A stretch of DNA of 64,000 nt from Umbelopsis ramanniana AG (lineage: Eukaryota; Mucoromycota; Umbelopsidomycetes; Umbelopsidales; Umbelopsidaceae). The notes below the pieces were generated by a model. It made no database searches and was not told the origin of the DNA. It was given only the letters and a program-made list of their open reading frames with translations. Position 1 is the stretch's first letter; the number at the start of each line of letters is the position of its first letter. The stretch covers positions 62,001-126,000 of the forward strand of contig NW_026252108.1 of assembly GCF_025399195.1 (NCBI RefSeq). The letters are read 5' to 3'. The position numbers and the translations under genes are program-made. This document shows positions 54,942-64,000 of the stretch, piece after piece.

Positions 54942-55636
54942 CTAAAGCTTTGCGCTTGACATTTGCTCAGAAAGCTTTGCCAGTTCAGCTTCGATACCAG
55001 TTTTGAGGGATGCGGCATTAGATGAGTTCTGCAACTTCTTAAGATCACGCTGGAACTTGTTTCCACCCAAGACCTCTCCCTTTCCAGCGAGAATATCTTC
55101 CACGGACATGTTGGGGATAGGTTTGCCTGAAGCTGGGGACAAAGCATGAGCAATCTGCTTGGTGACAAATTCCTTCTTCAAGTCGTTCTTTCCGTCAATG
55201 TATTCAATGACAGCCATAGGGGCATTATCACCATATCGCTGACCAATACGCTGAATGCGAGTGTATCCTCCGTTACGGTTGGCGAATCGAGGGGCAAGGG
55301 TATCGAACAGAATAGGAATGGTAGTGCCATGTTCCTGTAGACGAGACATGCAGCAGCAAAAATTTGGTTAGAGCTGCTATGGGAAGCGCAATATTATCCC
55401 AATCACAGTGAGCTTTCTCTTACCCGCAAGTACGCCATAGCACTTCGCTTAGCATTAAAGTCTCCCTTCTTGCCAATAGTGATCATTTTGTCAGCGATTT
55501 TCTTCAATTCCTTAGCCTTGGGCAAGGTCGTTTCGATTCGCTCATGTTTTATAAGGGCCGAAACCATGTTTCTAAGCATGGCCTTTCGATGAGCCGACGT
55601 TCGGTTCAAGCGACGAACATGCTTTCCGTGGTGCAT
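54942..55636 (-). CDS. mitochondrial large-subunit ribosomal protein bL17m
   Basis: Two exons from right to left: 55424-55636 and 54942-55334, coding 201 residues. The N-terminal half is the bacterial L17 core: [55 protein letters not shown], then [12 protein letters not shown] and [14 protein letters not shown]. The C-terminal extension of about 80 residues is charged, as in mitochondrial homologues (yeast Mrpl8 family). The extension points to the mitochondrial ribosome. The promoter is shared with IBA57 across 169 bases. Confidence 0.94.
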
Positions 55637-55805
55637 TTCGAATGTTGAATTTCAAGGAAGGGGACTCAAAAAAAAAATTGTTTGTGATAAAATTGATGGA
55701 AATTTCAGCGATCACGTGGACGGGTTCATCTCTCAAATTGCTAGGCATTGTGAGTGAGCTGGAGTGTGGGCCTGTCGGTATTTTTTTTGAACAGTAATCC
55801 CAACC
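55637..55805. promoter_or_regulatory. short divergent promoter, bL17m / IBA57
   Basis: 169 bases between start codons of two mitochondrial-protein genes. GATCACGTGGACG (55709-55721) contains a perfect CACGTG E-box, and T runs lie at both ends. Centromere-binding/bHLH factors such as Cbf1 bind CACGTG in yeasts; use here is inferred. Confidence 0.55.
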
Positions 55806-57307
55806 ATGCTTGCTAGAGCCAGTATTCGCAAGAGCTTTACCCATGCCCGGCTTGGATTGACATTTGCGTCCTGTAAGTCATTGTGCGTTAGAGGCAAAGT
55901 CTTAAGATTCTCCTCGGTTTGCTAACGGTCACTGCGTTTGAAAGGCAAAAGGAGCTCTTCTTCGGCGACATCAAGCTCATTTGCTGAAAAAGACCCCTTG
56001 CACGAAGGCGATTGCTACGCACTTGTTCCAAACAGAAGTCTCATTGAGATTGAAGGTGTAGATACGTCAAAGTTCTTACAGGGCTTGATTACAAATCATA
56101 TGCCATTGATTGCCACTGGCGGGAATGGTTTCTACACGGCGTTCCTATCACCACAGGTAACTAAAAATGAATAGAAGTAAGTGGGATATATCAAACATCT
56201 CTAACCTATTATAAATTTAAAGGGACGCCTTCTGTACGATACATTTATATATCCTGTCAACGTGGGAGTCAACTTCCCGCATCCAAAGTTCATCATCGAG
56301 TGCGCTGGTGGAGCAATTGGACCTTTGTCACAACACTTGAAGCGGTATATCCTACGGTCTAAGGTGAAACTAAGAGATGTCACATCAGAATATTCTATAT
56401 TCAGTATATGGGGACAGGGCACGGCACATCTTCGCTCCGTCACCCATCAAGAGCCATCACATCACGAAAAGCATCCAGCAGGCAGTCTCGTGAAGAAAGA
56501 GTCGAGATTTGCAGATATTGGATGTCTAGACCCCAGAGTTCCCAACTTTGGGATACGAGTCGTGACAAAAAGAGATGAAGGTGGGTAGTTGGACATTCTG
56601 AATTGAGCGCTACAATGTAGGTGTGATTAATCATGGTGTAAATTAAGGCCTGTCTTTGCCAAGTTCCTTCAAAGAACTTCCCTCAAGCGAGTACACGATA
56701 AGACGCATTTTGCACGGAATACCCGAAGGGTTAGATGATTTGTGGCCGAGTCAATCTTTACCATTGGAATCCAACTTTGATTATATGAACGGAGGTTAGT
56801 GACATGACTTTTTCATCTTTAAATTGCTATGTGGAAGGCGGCTAACTTCCATAAACCCCTTAGTTGATTTCCGTAAAGGATGTTACATCGGGCAGGAATT
56901 GACTATTCGTACTTATCACACCGGTGTAGTACGAAAGCGAATTGTCCCAGTCCAGATATACCGGGAGAAGGATGGGTAGGTGTTGTAAATTATTCTCACA
57001 CTAAATGCTATGATGACATGCTAATGTATTTGGACATAGGGTACCGGAAACTTTGACAGTCGACCGAAATTACGATATACAAACGCTGCCTTCAATTCAA
57101 GCAGACATAAAACCAGCAGAGGAGGGAAAGAAGCGAGCAGTGGGCAAATTCGGATCTGGTATTCACAATATTGGGCTTGCATTGATGCGTCTTGAAGCAG
57201 CAGAAGCAGAAGGAGCTCAGTTTGTTGTTGACGAGGCTGGTAGTGATATACGTATTAAACCCTATATTCCATCGTGGTGGCCTGTTGATGAAGAGTCATC
57301 GAAATAG
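55806..57307 (+). CDS. IBA57: Iba57/Caf17, mitochondrial Fe-S cluster assembly factor
   Basis: Six exons (55806-55872, 55945-56156, 56223-56580, 56648-56794, 56864-56975, 57040-57307) code 387 residues. The protein starts with a presequence ([18 protein letters not shown]). The T-protein-like (folate-binding) fold shows [24 protein letters not shown] and [11 protein letters not shown]. The hallmark [19 protein letters not shown] (KGCYxGQE) carries the invariant cysteine. Iba57 acts with Isa1 and Isa2 in the matrix to mature 4Fe-4S proteins such as aconitase and lipoate synthase; the 2-oxoglutarate dehydrogenase complex encoded nearby depends on that lipoylation. Gene structure and length fit the family. 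Confidence 0.95.
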
Positions 57308-57508
57308 AAGGCTACTAAGTATTCCATTTCACCAAGCCTTGATAATAAAAAAATTTAATATGAACCATGTGTCAGCAGCCATGACGTTTAAACTGTTTGA
57401 GACTGAAAAAGCTAAAATGCATGCCAATAAGTGGGGTAAAACCCTATAGTTCTGCTTAGCCAAGACACAACCAAAGTTAATCCCCCATTTCACAGTCTCA
57501 ACCATCCC

Positions 57509-57844
57509 ATGTCTATGCAATCTAAATCATCCAACATCAGCAAGGGAGGTCATGCTGAAGGTACTACCGAACGTCTGAATGAGCGACTGAAAGAAGAGTG
57601 TCGTTCATACCCTGTCAATGAAAATCCACAGGCATCCTATCCGCCTGACGATCATGATGAAGGTGTTGATGGTTCAGGTATCTCGTGGCCCTCTCGGACC
57701 GAAGAGCAGCAAAAGCTGGACAGAGAGGACGAAAAGAAGTACCAATATTTGACACAGAAATTCCAAAAAGATAGGAAAGATGCAGAAACCAACTACGATG
57801 AAGGTGTTGATGGATCTGGCGCACAATGGAAGCACAGTCCGTAG
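57509..57844 (+). CDS. small hydrophilic protein with two DEGVDGSG repeats
   Basis: A single-exon ORF of 111 residues, charged and probably disordered. The motif DEGVDGSG followed by W three residues later occurs twice (residues ~49-59 and ~97-107), separated by a Lys/Glu/Gln-rich helix. No family is recognised. It lies 200 bases after IBA57 on the same strand. The internal repeat and lack of stops support coding, but I cannot say more about its role. Confidence 0.55.
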   Translation: MSMQSKSSNISKGGHAEGTTERLNERLKEECRSYPVNENPQASYPPDDHDEGVDGSGISWPSRTEEQQKLDREDEKKYQYLTQKFQKDRKDAETNYDEGVDGSGAQWKHSP

Positions 57845-58205
57845 TTAATTGATTGCCGGAGAGTGGACAATAAAATATTCATCTTGTAGCCTAGTATCCC
57901 GCGATGATCAAGCGAGTGTCTCGCGTGCCATAGACATTTATGCATGAGGGTTACCTCATGTATAGCATAACAATTCACATTTTTCATTCTACCCAAACAT
58001 TGATTATGCTTGTAAAAAAATAAAAAAAGAAATAACAATTCCTTTTTGTATTCAAGAGACTGAGCGGTACGGGTGAAGCGCAGAATAGCCCGAACGCTTG
58101 AACACGTCGGTAGATCTCCACGTGACACACTGCGATAAACTTTTTGGCTCATTCAATAAAAAAAAAAAGGCCGCCCACCCCAATAAAGCGCAAACCAGCT
58201 ACTGC
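57845..58205. other. intergenic upstream of FPGS
   Basis: 361 bases, with a 10-base A run (58159-58168) close to the FPGS start. A CACGTG-like core is absent; CCACGTGACAC at 58119 contains CACGTG, a perfect E-box on closer reading (58120-58125), 80 bases before the first FPGS ATG. Confidence 0.45.
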
Positions 58206-60605
58206 ATGACCATTGCTCAGCTCTTTTCACCGATCCGTCTACCATTTCGAAGACTGTTGAGCACATCCACCATGCCCTTTACATACGAGGTAATGTCCCC
58301 GGCTTTCCATTTGAACGCCTTCACATTGGTTTCCACTTTCTGACAGGCTTGGCCGCTTTTGGCCACTGCTCATAAATAGGAAGCTGTAACAAAGATAGTG
58401 GGCTTGCAAACCAATGCAGCCGTTTTGGATGCTTTGCGAAAGGCCGGTCCAAGAATGAACGATAAAAGTCTTCCCGAGATGCGCGACTACTTGCGCAGAA
58501 TCGGATATGAGGTACGTTGATGTTGGAGATATCAGTATCAGCGACCCCTGATGATTGAACCGTTTATTCGATGGATAGTCCAAGGACTTGGACTGTATGA
58601 ATATCATTCATGTTACTGGAACCAAGGGTAAAGGATCAACCTGTGCCTTGACCCAGTCCGTCCTTCATAACTGGACATCACCAGATGGAAAGCCATTGAA
58701 GACTGGCCTTTTCACATCTCCTCATCTGGTTGCTATGCGTGAGCGTATCCGTATCGATGGTGCCCCCATCTCCGAAGATTTATTTGCAAAGTACACGGAA
58801 GACGTATGGAATAGACTCGAAGCAACCAAAGATCAAGCTGCTTACCTCCAGCACAGCCAAGACCCCAAGAAGGTAATATTATCCAGAAACAGGTGGAAAA
58901 GAAAAAAAAGCACGAGAAAAGAGGTGATAAAGAGGTGGATGTGTCTTTACTAATCACGTCTGAATATCTCTGCATAGATTATCAAAAACCAGCTGCCTAA
59001 TCCCGATAAGCCTGCCTACTTCCGATTTTTAACCCTAGTGGCTTTTCATGCCATGATGCAGGAGAAGGTCGACGTTGCCATTCTCGAAGTTGGTGTAGGT
59101 GGTGAATATGACTCGACCAACATCGTCGAAAACCCCATCGTATGTGGTATCACTGCGTTAGGCTTGGATCACGTCACTGTCCTAGGCAATACAATTGATT
59201 CTATTGCCTGGCACAAAGCTGGCATCATCAAGGTAAAAAAAAAAGTTCCACAGCGCTCTCTGCAAAACTGGGTTATGGCACTTTTTTTTTCGCCATATTT
59301 ATTCATTTTGTGTCACCCTCACTTTTCAGAACAAAGTGCCTGCTATAGCATTTAATCAGGTGCCTGAAGCCATCGAGGTTATCAAGCAGCGAGCTGCTGA
59401 AAAGGAGGTAAGCGATCATTGGCTTTCGAGATCAGGAACAGGCGAAACAACGGTTTGCAAAGATGGGTTCTAAGCTCAGGATCAACTAGGCTCCTCTTCA
59501 AATCATCTATCCCGAAAATGTCACAGCTCTTGATAATGTTGAAATAGGTAGGTGGGGGGGGCCTTTATGAAGTACCAATATTATATTTGAGGTAATTTTG
59601 CTGGTGGATGTATCAATTAACCGCGCCCCCGATTGCCCCATCCTCTTATTTACCCATTACTAGGACTTCATGGTGTTCACCAACGCTACAACGCATTGGT
59701 TGCCGTTGAGCTGTGCAAAATATGGTTGGAGAAATGCAAAGGCGTGAAGTTTGATGAACCTCAAGGCGTTGTCCCCGCCAGCTTTTTCAAGGGACTCAAG
59801 GAAGTCAAATGGCCAGGTCGTGGCCAGGTTATGCCTGTTCAAGATACCAAGTACGCAAGTGAAGTCCAACCTGATACCGACTTAAAATGGTACCTAGATG
59901 GAGCCCATACAGCAGAGAGCTTACAAGTAAGGTTTTCATTACCCGATTGAGGGAGGGTTGGAATATATATGTCTAGGATATTGACTTTTGTGGGTATTGC
60001 TGTTTTTCTGAATAGGTGTGCGCCGAGTGGTTCAAAGATACCGTGAAGGAAAAGGACGACAACACGAAGCGTGTTTTGGTATTTAATTGTACACACGGAA
60101 GAGATGGTTTGCGACTGCTGCACAGCATTTCAGCTATCCATAAAGTGGTCCAATTTGACCATGCCGTTTTCTCCACAAATGTAACCTTTAAGAAAGGCTA
60201 CACAGCAGGTGAGAAAAGAAAAAGGAAAATTCCTTGGAAAAGAAGTCCCTCCTCACGTCGCGAAAAGGACAGTACCCAGCCAGACCAGTGCTGGGGAAAG
60301 CGATCCAAAGCCGTCTACCTATATTAACTTTAAACCTTGTTGCCCCTACAGACAGCGCCAACTTCACCGTGGCCATTGACGAAAAGTTAACGTTACAACA
60401 TGAGCTAGCCGATGCCTGGATGAAACTTGTTCCAGAATTTCCACAGGACCATATTCACTACGCAGCTAGTGTGGAGGAAGCCGTTTTGTGGTCGGTTGAT
60501 TTCAGCCAAAAAGCGGGACTTGGCCAGAAGACGCAAGTGCTATCTACCGGCAGCTTGATCATGGTTGGCAATACGCTGACGGTGATGGATATCCCACCTC
60601 AATAA
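58206..60605 (+). CDS. folylpolyglutamate synthase
   Basis: Nine exons (58206-58289, 58380-58511, 58579-58872, 58978-59232, 59330-59407, 59490-59547, 59664-59926, 60016-60208, 60352-60605) code 536 residues. The ATP-binding P-loop is IIHVTGTKGKGSTCALT. Further ligase motifs are FTSPHLVAMRERIRIDG, ILEVGVGGEYDSTNIVE and WYLDGAHTAESLQ. FPGS adds glutamates to folates, keeping them in the cell and the mitochondria and supporting one-carbon metabolism. The first exon has two in-frame ATGs: the first (58206) adds a basic, Ser-rich presequence (IRLPFRRLLSTST), and the second (58272, MPFTYE) lacks it. This fits known dual mitochondrial and cytosolic FPGS. All nine exons close in frame. Confidence 0.96.
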
Positions 60606-60793
60606 TAGAACGAAATATTGAGTGGGTGGGGGGTGTCCGGGTACACACAGTCTTAAAAAAAATAATAGCCCAATGATCATGCGAGGGAAATTTCCTATAA
60701 ATCCTCCCTTTAAATTTCACACACAACTCATAACCCCCTCTTTTCTCTCTTTATAACAAGTTTTTTCTTATTGTTCCATTCTGAATTATTACC

Positions 60794-61747
60794 ATGGTGG
60801 TAAGCAGTGAGATTAGCGGTCATCTCAAGCTATTGCTGAGATTCAACCCAAAAACACTAAATGCATAATGTTAAAACCAAATTCTGTTCGCTAGGACCAC
60901 GCTTTTAATGAAGTTGAACTCAAGGAACTGAAAGAATCCTTTGGACTCTTTGACCAGGGTCAAGGTATCACTGCCGAAACCCTTGGTGAAATTTACAAGC
61001 GCATTGGATTCAACGTTTCTGAAAGCGAGATTGCCGAACAGGTAAGGCGGGGGTTAAAGTCCGGCTTGTCTCTCAGCAAGCCGAAGCGTTGTACAATTTG
61101 TATACTAACTGAGTATCTTTTCAGATCCGTCTAGCTGACAGACACCACAGCGGCCGCGTCAACTTTGACGACTTTTTGGCCGTCATGGACAAGGTGAGTA
61201 TTTCGTACCTTTCATGTGCCTATTCCGCCATCGTGCCTGACCCTTCTATTTTCCCAAATTTTTATTACAGCAACACCAACACAATCCTGAAGAAGGTTTG
61301 TTGGAAGTCTTCAAGATCTTTGATAAGGACAATGATGGTCTTGTGTCTGGAGAAGATCTGAAGGAAGGCATGACCAAATTCAGTAAGTGAACAGTTTTAC
61401 CGGCTGGATAATCTTTTCAGTCATTGGTGTTATCACCCACATCTTTTTCCTTACCACTCCTTCTCAGATGAAAAGTTCACTGAACATGAAATATCCGAAA
61501 TGGTCCGTGAAGCTGACGTCGACGGTGATGGTTTGATTAACTATGAAGAATTCGTCAAGATGATGGTACGTAATTTTCATATTGCCCTTAGATCATAGTG
61601 CCTGCCTGCCCTCGTATGCCCGTCTTTTCGCCTTAGCCGCTAGAATGTGACGTAGGCCAAATGCACGTGGTCGCGACTATAGAATGTGTCGTACTTACCT
61701 TTTCCCCCCTCTCATAGACCCCTCCTAGAGTCAAAGGCCGCGATTAA
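60794..61747 (+). CDS. calmodulin-like EF-hand protein
   Basis: Six exons (60794-60799, 60895-61041, 61125-61193, 61271-61382, 61468-61565, 61718-61747) code 153 residues, calmodulin length. The first exon holds only ATG GTG. Four EF-hand regions are visible: [12 protein letters not shown] (degenerate), [12 protein letters not shown] (altered), [12 protein letters not shown] and the fully canonical [12 protein letters not shown]. Only the last two are likely to bind calcium well. The last exon adds a divergent PPRVKGRD tail. It may be a myosin light chain, centrin-like protein or calmodulin-like sensor; the first-lobe degeneration argues against true calmodulin. Confidence 0.88.
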
Positions 61748-62948
61748 ACAAGTGGGCCACTAAGAGATTTACTTTCTTTTTATTATTCCTCTTTCTTTTT
61801 GTTTGATAAACGAAGAAAAGAAAAGATTTACACTACACTGGCTCTTATATTCATCACTTTACTTTCCCTCGCTTACTATCCCCCTTTTTTGATTATATAT
61901 GCTCGATGTCTGATCGATGCGTCAGACATAATGACATTGTTTTAACGAAAACCAAAAACCTTTTTTTGTGAAAAGAACACCTGTTTGAACAGGCATCATG
62001 TGAGATGAAACCAATGAGGGGTTACGCAAAGTTAAAAAAAAAATGGCCCCGCGCGCGGCATTGCCTTGCTAACATTGGTGAGGAAGTGTGAAAGAAACCA
62101 ACCGGTATGCCTTAATAAAGATAAACCTCCCCCTTTTTGTGCCAGATTGTCTCGGGCCATGCCGGGGAAATGCACTGACTCACGCTGGTAATACAACAGC
62201 ATTGTGAGAGGACCCTTGGGGGATTTCGTTTGTTACAACAATATCCATGTCACAAACATCTCAATGTTGACGCTCGCTTGATTCATCGTTTTTATTGGGC
62301 GTCCTGGATAAATAATAGGTGAGGGTAAGGTGTCTGAATTTTGAGAAAAAATAAAAACACTCTCTGCCCCTCTCGGGTATACATTAGAGAAATCAAAAGG
62401 AGAAAAGGAAACAACATAGAACACAATGAAAGAAACACAAAACAATAAAGTAACCACATTGGAGCAACAAAAAGAAAGAGAAAAAACCGGAAAAATGGCC
62501 ATGTGTGGCATATAGACAATGGATAGACTGAATGAAAAAGAAGAGAGATCGAAGGTATATATCACTGCAAAAGATAGGTTGATTCCACCATCCCGGCTAT
62601 GCAACAGAGGGCATACCGCTCTATTCCACGAGCCAGGACAAAGAAAAACCGGAAGGGGATGCAATGTGTCTTTTTGGTTACGTGCGAGCTTTCGTATTTT
62701 GTGTACGTGAGTTGAAGGGAACAGAAGAGGTAATATATGTAAAAGGAAAAAAAGAAATGGAAAGGAACATAGAAAGAACACAACAGTAAAAGAGAAAAAG
62801 ACAATCAATATAACAAGCAGAATGTGAATGTGAGTGTGTGAGAGTGTGTGTATGTGTGTGTATGTGTGTTGCTGCTTTTTTTTTTTTTTGTTTCTGGGTC
62901 GAGTAGTTTGAAAAGGATGTTGTAGTCTGTGTTGTTTTTTTTTTTCTT
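61748..62948. other. intergenic, low-complexity, convergent 3' ends
   Basis: About 1.2 kb between the calmodulin-like gene and the partial gene at the right edge. It is rich in A and T homopolymers. A 240-codon minus-strand ORF here is Phe/Ser/His low-complexity sequence and not a credible protein. The GT repeat is described separately. Confidence 0.55.
62823..62870. repeat. GT dinucleotide repeat tract
   Basis: Interrupted TG/GT repeats with GA and TA interruptions, followed by long T runs (62878-62889, 62935-62945). It is a likely source of length variation. Confidence 0.8.
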
Positions 62949-63796
62949 TCACCAAGTGTGGTGGTTTTCCATAGCGTTTTGATTGTTTAATGAAGTAGGC
63001 ATTTGTTGTTCAACCAATTCTTCTGAAGTCTTCTTCTCATCTAGCCGATTAGCGATACTGGGTTGTTGAAATACTTTTCCAGAAGATGCTGATTTAGGGG
63101 CATACGGATGGTGTCGTGGACTAGCCACACGTTGAGGGGTATCAAAAATCGCACTTTCACGACGATGAAGGTAAGGGGATGTGGGCGACTCTTCAAAGTA
63201 ATGCGAAGGCATATCTGCTCGTGGGGTAGGTGGCGACATGGTGACAGCCGAAGGAGAAATCAGTCTCACAGCTTGTTGTTGATAAGGAGTTTGCTGCTGC
63301 TGATGATGCTGCAATTGGTGACGAGACCCAGGCGAAGACGATCTGGATGAGGCGGCGGTTTCTAGCACATTATGATTCTCGTCATTGTAAACACCACCGC
63401 CCGTTGTTTCAAATTGCGATGGTTTTCCAGATGGCATATGAATCGGTGAAGTGAATGGGGGGATATCATCCACATGCCTTGGTTGAGGGGGGCGGAAGTT
63501 ATTATTAGTGTTGTTGAAATCACGCCTACGTTGTTCAAGCATTATATCTTGCGACGTTTCACGTTGGTGTGCATATCGAGACTGGTCTACGAATGGGCTG
63601 TCAGGCGAATGCTGCTGATATGGAGAATATATTTGTCCATAATTGTGTGAGGCATGCGATGGGTGCTGTTGTTGGCTCACCATTCCACCCACGGTATTAT
63701 CATCGGTACGGTAATCGAGAGGCGGGTGGTTTTCGAGATAAAGGTTTTCGTCACTTGACGGCAGGTCATGATGTGAATAGGTGGGAGGACGAAATC
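62949..63796 (-). CDS. Pro/Ser/Gln/His-rich disordered protein, partial
   Basis: An exon of about 282 residues, read from right to left, starts at an acceptor (TTAG before 63796). It continues to the stop at 62949. Composition is rich in Ser, Pro, Gln and His (HHQQQQTPYQQQ, PPTPRADMPSHY, SASSGKVFQQPS) with no fold or domain recognised; such regions occur in fungal transcription and signalling proteins. The exon needs one base from an upstream exon (phase 1), which is probably beyond or at the right edge of the window. So this is the 3' portion of a larger gene. The window ends inside T-rich sequence, where an upstream ATG cannot be decided. Confidence 0.6.
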
Positions 63797-64000
63797 CTAA
63801 GTTTAAAAAAAGAAACGAGAGAGAGAAAGAGAGAGTGTGGGTAAGTCAACTCGGTCAAACACAGGGGAAAAAAGGGAGAATGACGATGGGCGGGCTGGGT
63901 CAGCAGAGGAGGGGAGTCCCAAAAAAAAAAAGGTAGGGTTTTTTTTTTTTTGGCAGATGGGCTGAGAGGTTTCGATTCATCCCCCAAATTGTAAAGAAAC

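Noticed and set aside
62233-62955. 240-codon minus-strand ORF
   Set aside because: Phe/Ser/His/Lys low-complexity translation of homopolymer and GT-repeat DNA; likely UTR.

Overview
The window looks like nuclear DNA of a filamentous fungus. Genes are compact, with short GT-AG introns of roughly 45-150 bases (often GTAAGT donors), very small exons and short intergenic gaps. The proteins include fungal-type cell-biology factors: a Uds1 septation protein, verprolin, an EF-hand MscS channel, Atg101, Vps55 and Tom70. Together with an MT-A70 (METTL4-like) methyltransferase and a GT64 glycosyltransferase, this suggests an early-diverging lineage, most likely Mucoromycota. That placement is inference. 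I see no mobile element, rRNA, tRNA or CRISPR array.

Layout. 1-11 kb: 3' end of an RBR-type E3 ligase, CDC123, 14-3-3 (minus), METTL4, a small thioredoxin-fold protein and the Sac1 phosphoinositide phosphatase. 11-21 kb: EF-hand MscS channel (minus), verprolin/WIP, Uds1-domain septation protein (minus) and a 56-residue putative secreted peptide (minus). 21-23.4 kb: about 2.6 kb with no recognisable gene. 23.4-32.3 kb: a GT8-GT64 glycosyltransferase fusion, VPS55 (minus), TOM70, a SET/NAP histone chaperone and an F-box/DUSP protein. 32.7-35.2 kb: two tandem intronless MDR dehydrogenases. 35.5-42.7 kb: KGD1 (minus) divergent from the mitochondrial phosphate carrier, then a doubtful gene and an NmrA-like protein. 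44-51 kb: a ferric reductase with an N-terminal CFEM-like domain (minus), ATG101 (minus), a molybdopterin-binding-domain protein and a cysteine-rich membrane protein. 52-64 kb: a RING-like/RRM protein, mitochondrial bL17 (minus) divergent from IBA57, a small hypothetical protein, folylpolyglutamate synthase, a calmodulin-like protein and a partial low-complexity protein (minus).

For nearly every multi-exon gene I assembled exons by hand, and the total coding length comes out as a whole number of codons. The exceptions are VPS55, which is one base short unless a one-base exon is assumed, and the doubtful gene near 41.3 kb.

How the genes relate. Many serve mitochondria: Tom70 (import), KGD1 (TCA cycle), phosphate carrier, bL17m, Iba57 (Fe-S proteins) and a FPGS with two possible starts. 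Two of these mitochondrial genes, KGD1 and the phosphate carrier, share a divergent promoter that holds three CCAAT boxes. Sac1, 14-3-3, Vps55, Atg101 and the MscS channel belong to membrane traffic and signalling; verprolin and Uds1 to actin and septation. The strongest candidates for something new are the CFEM-ferric reductase fusion with iron-type GATA sites upstream, the GT8-GT64 fusion whose GT8 metal motif is broken, and the F-box/zinc/DUSP architecture.
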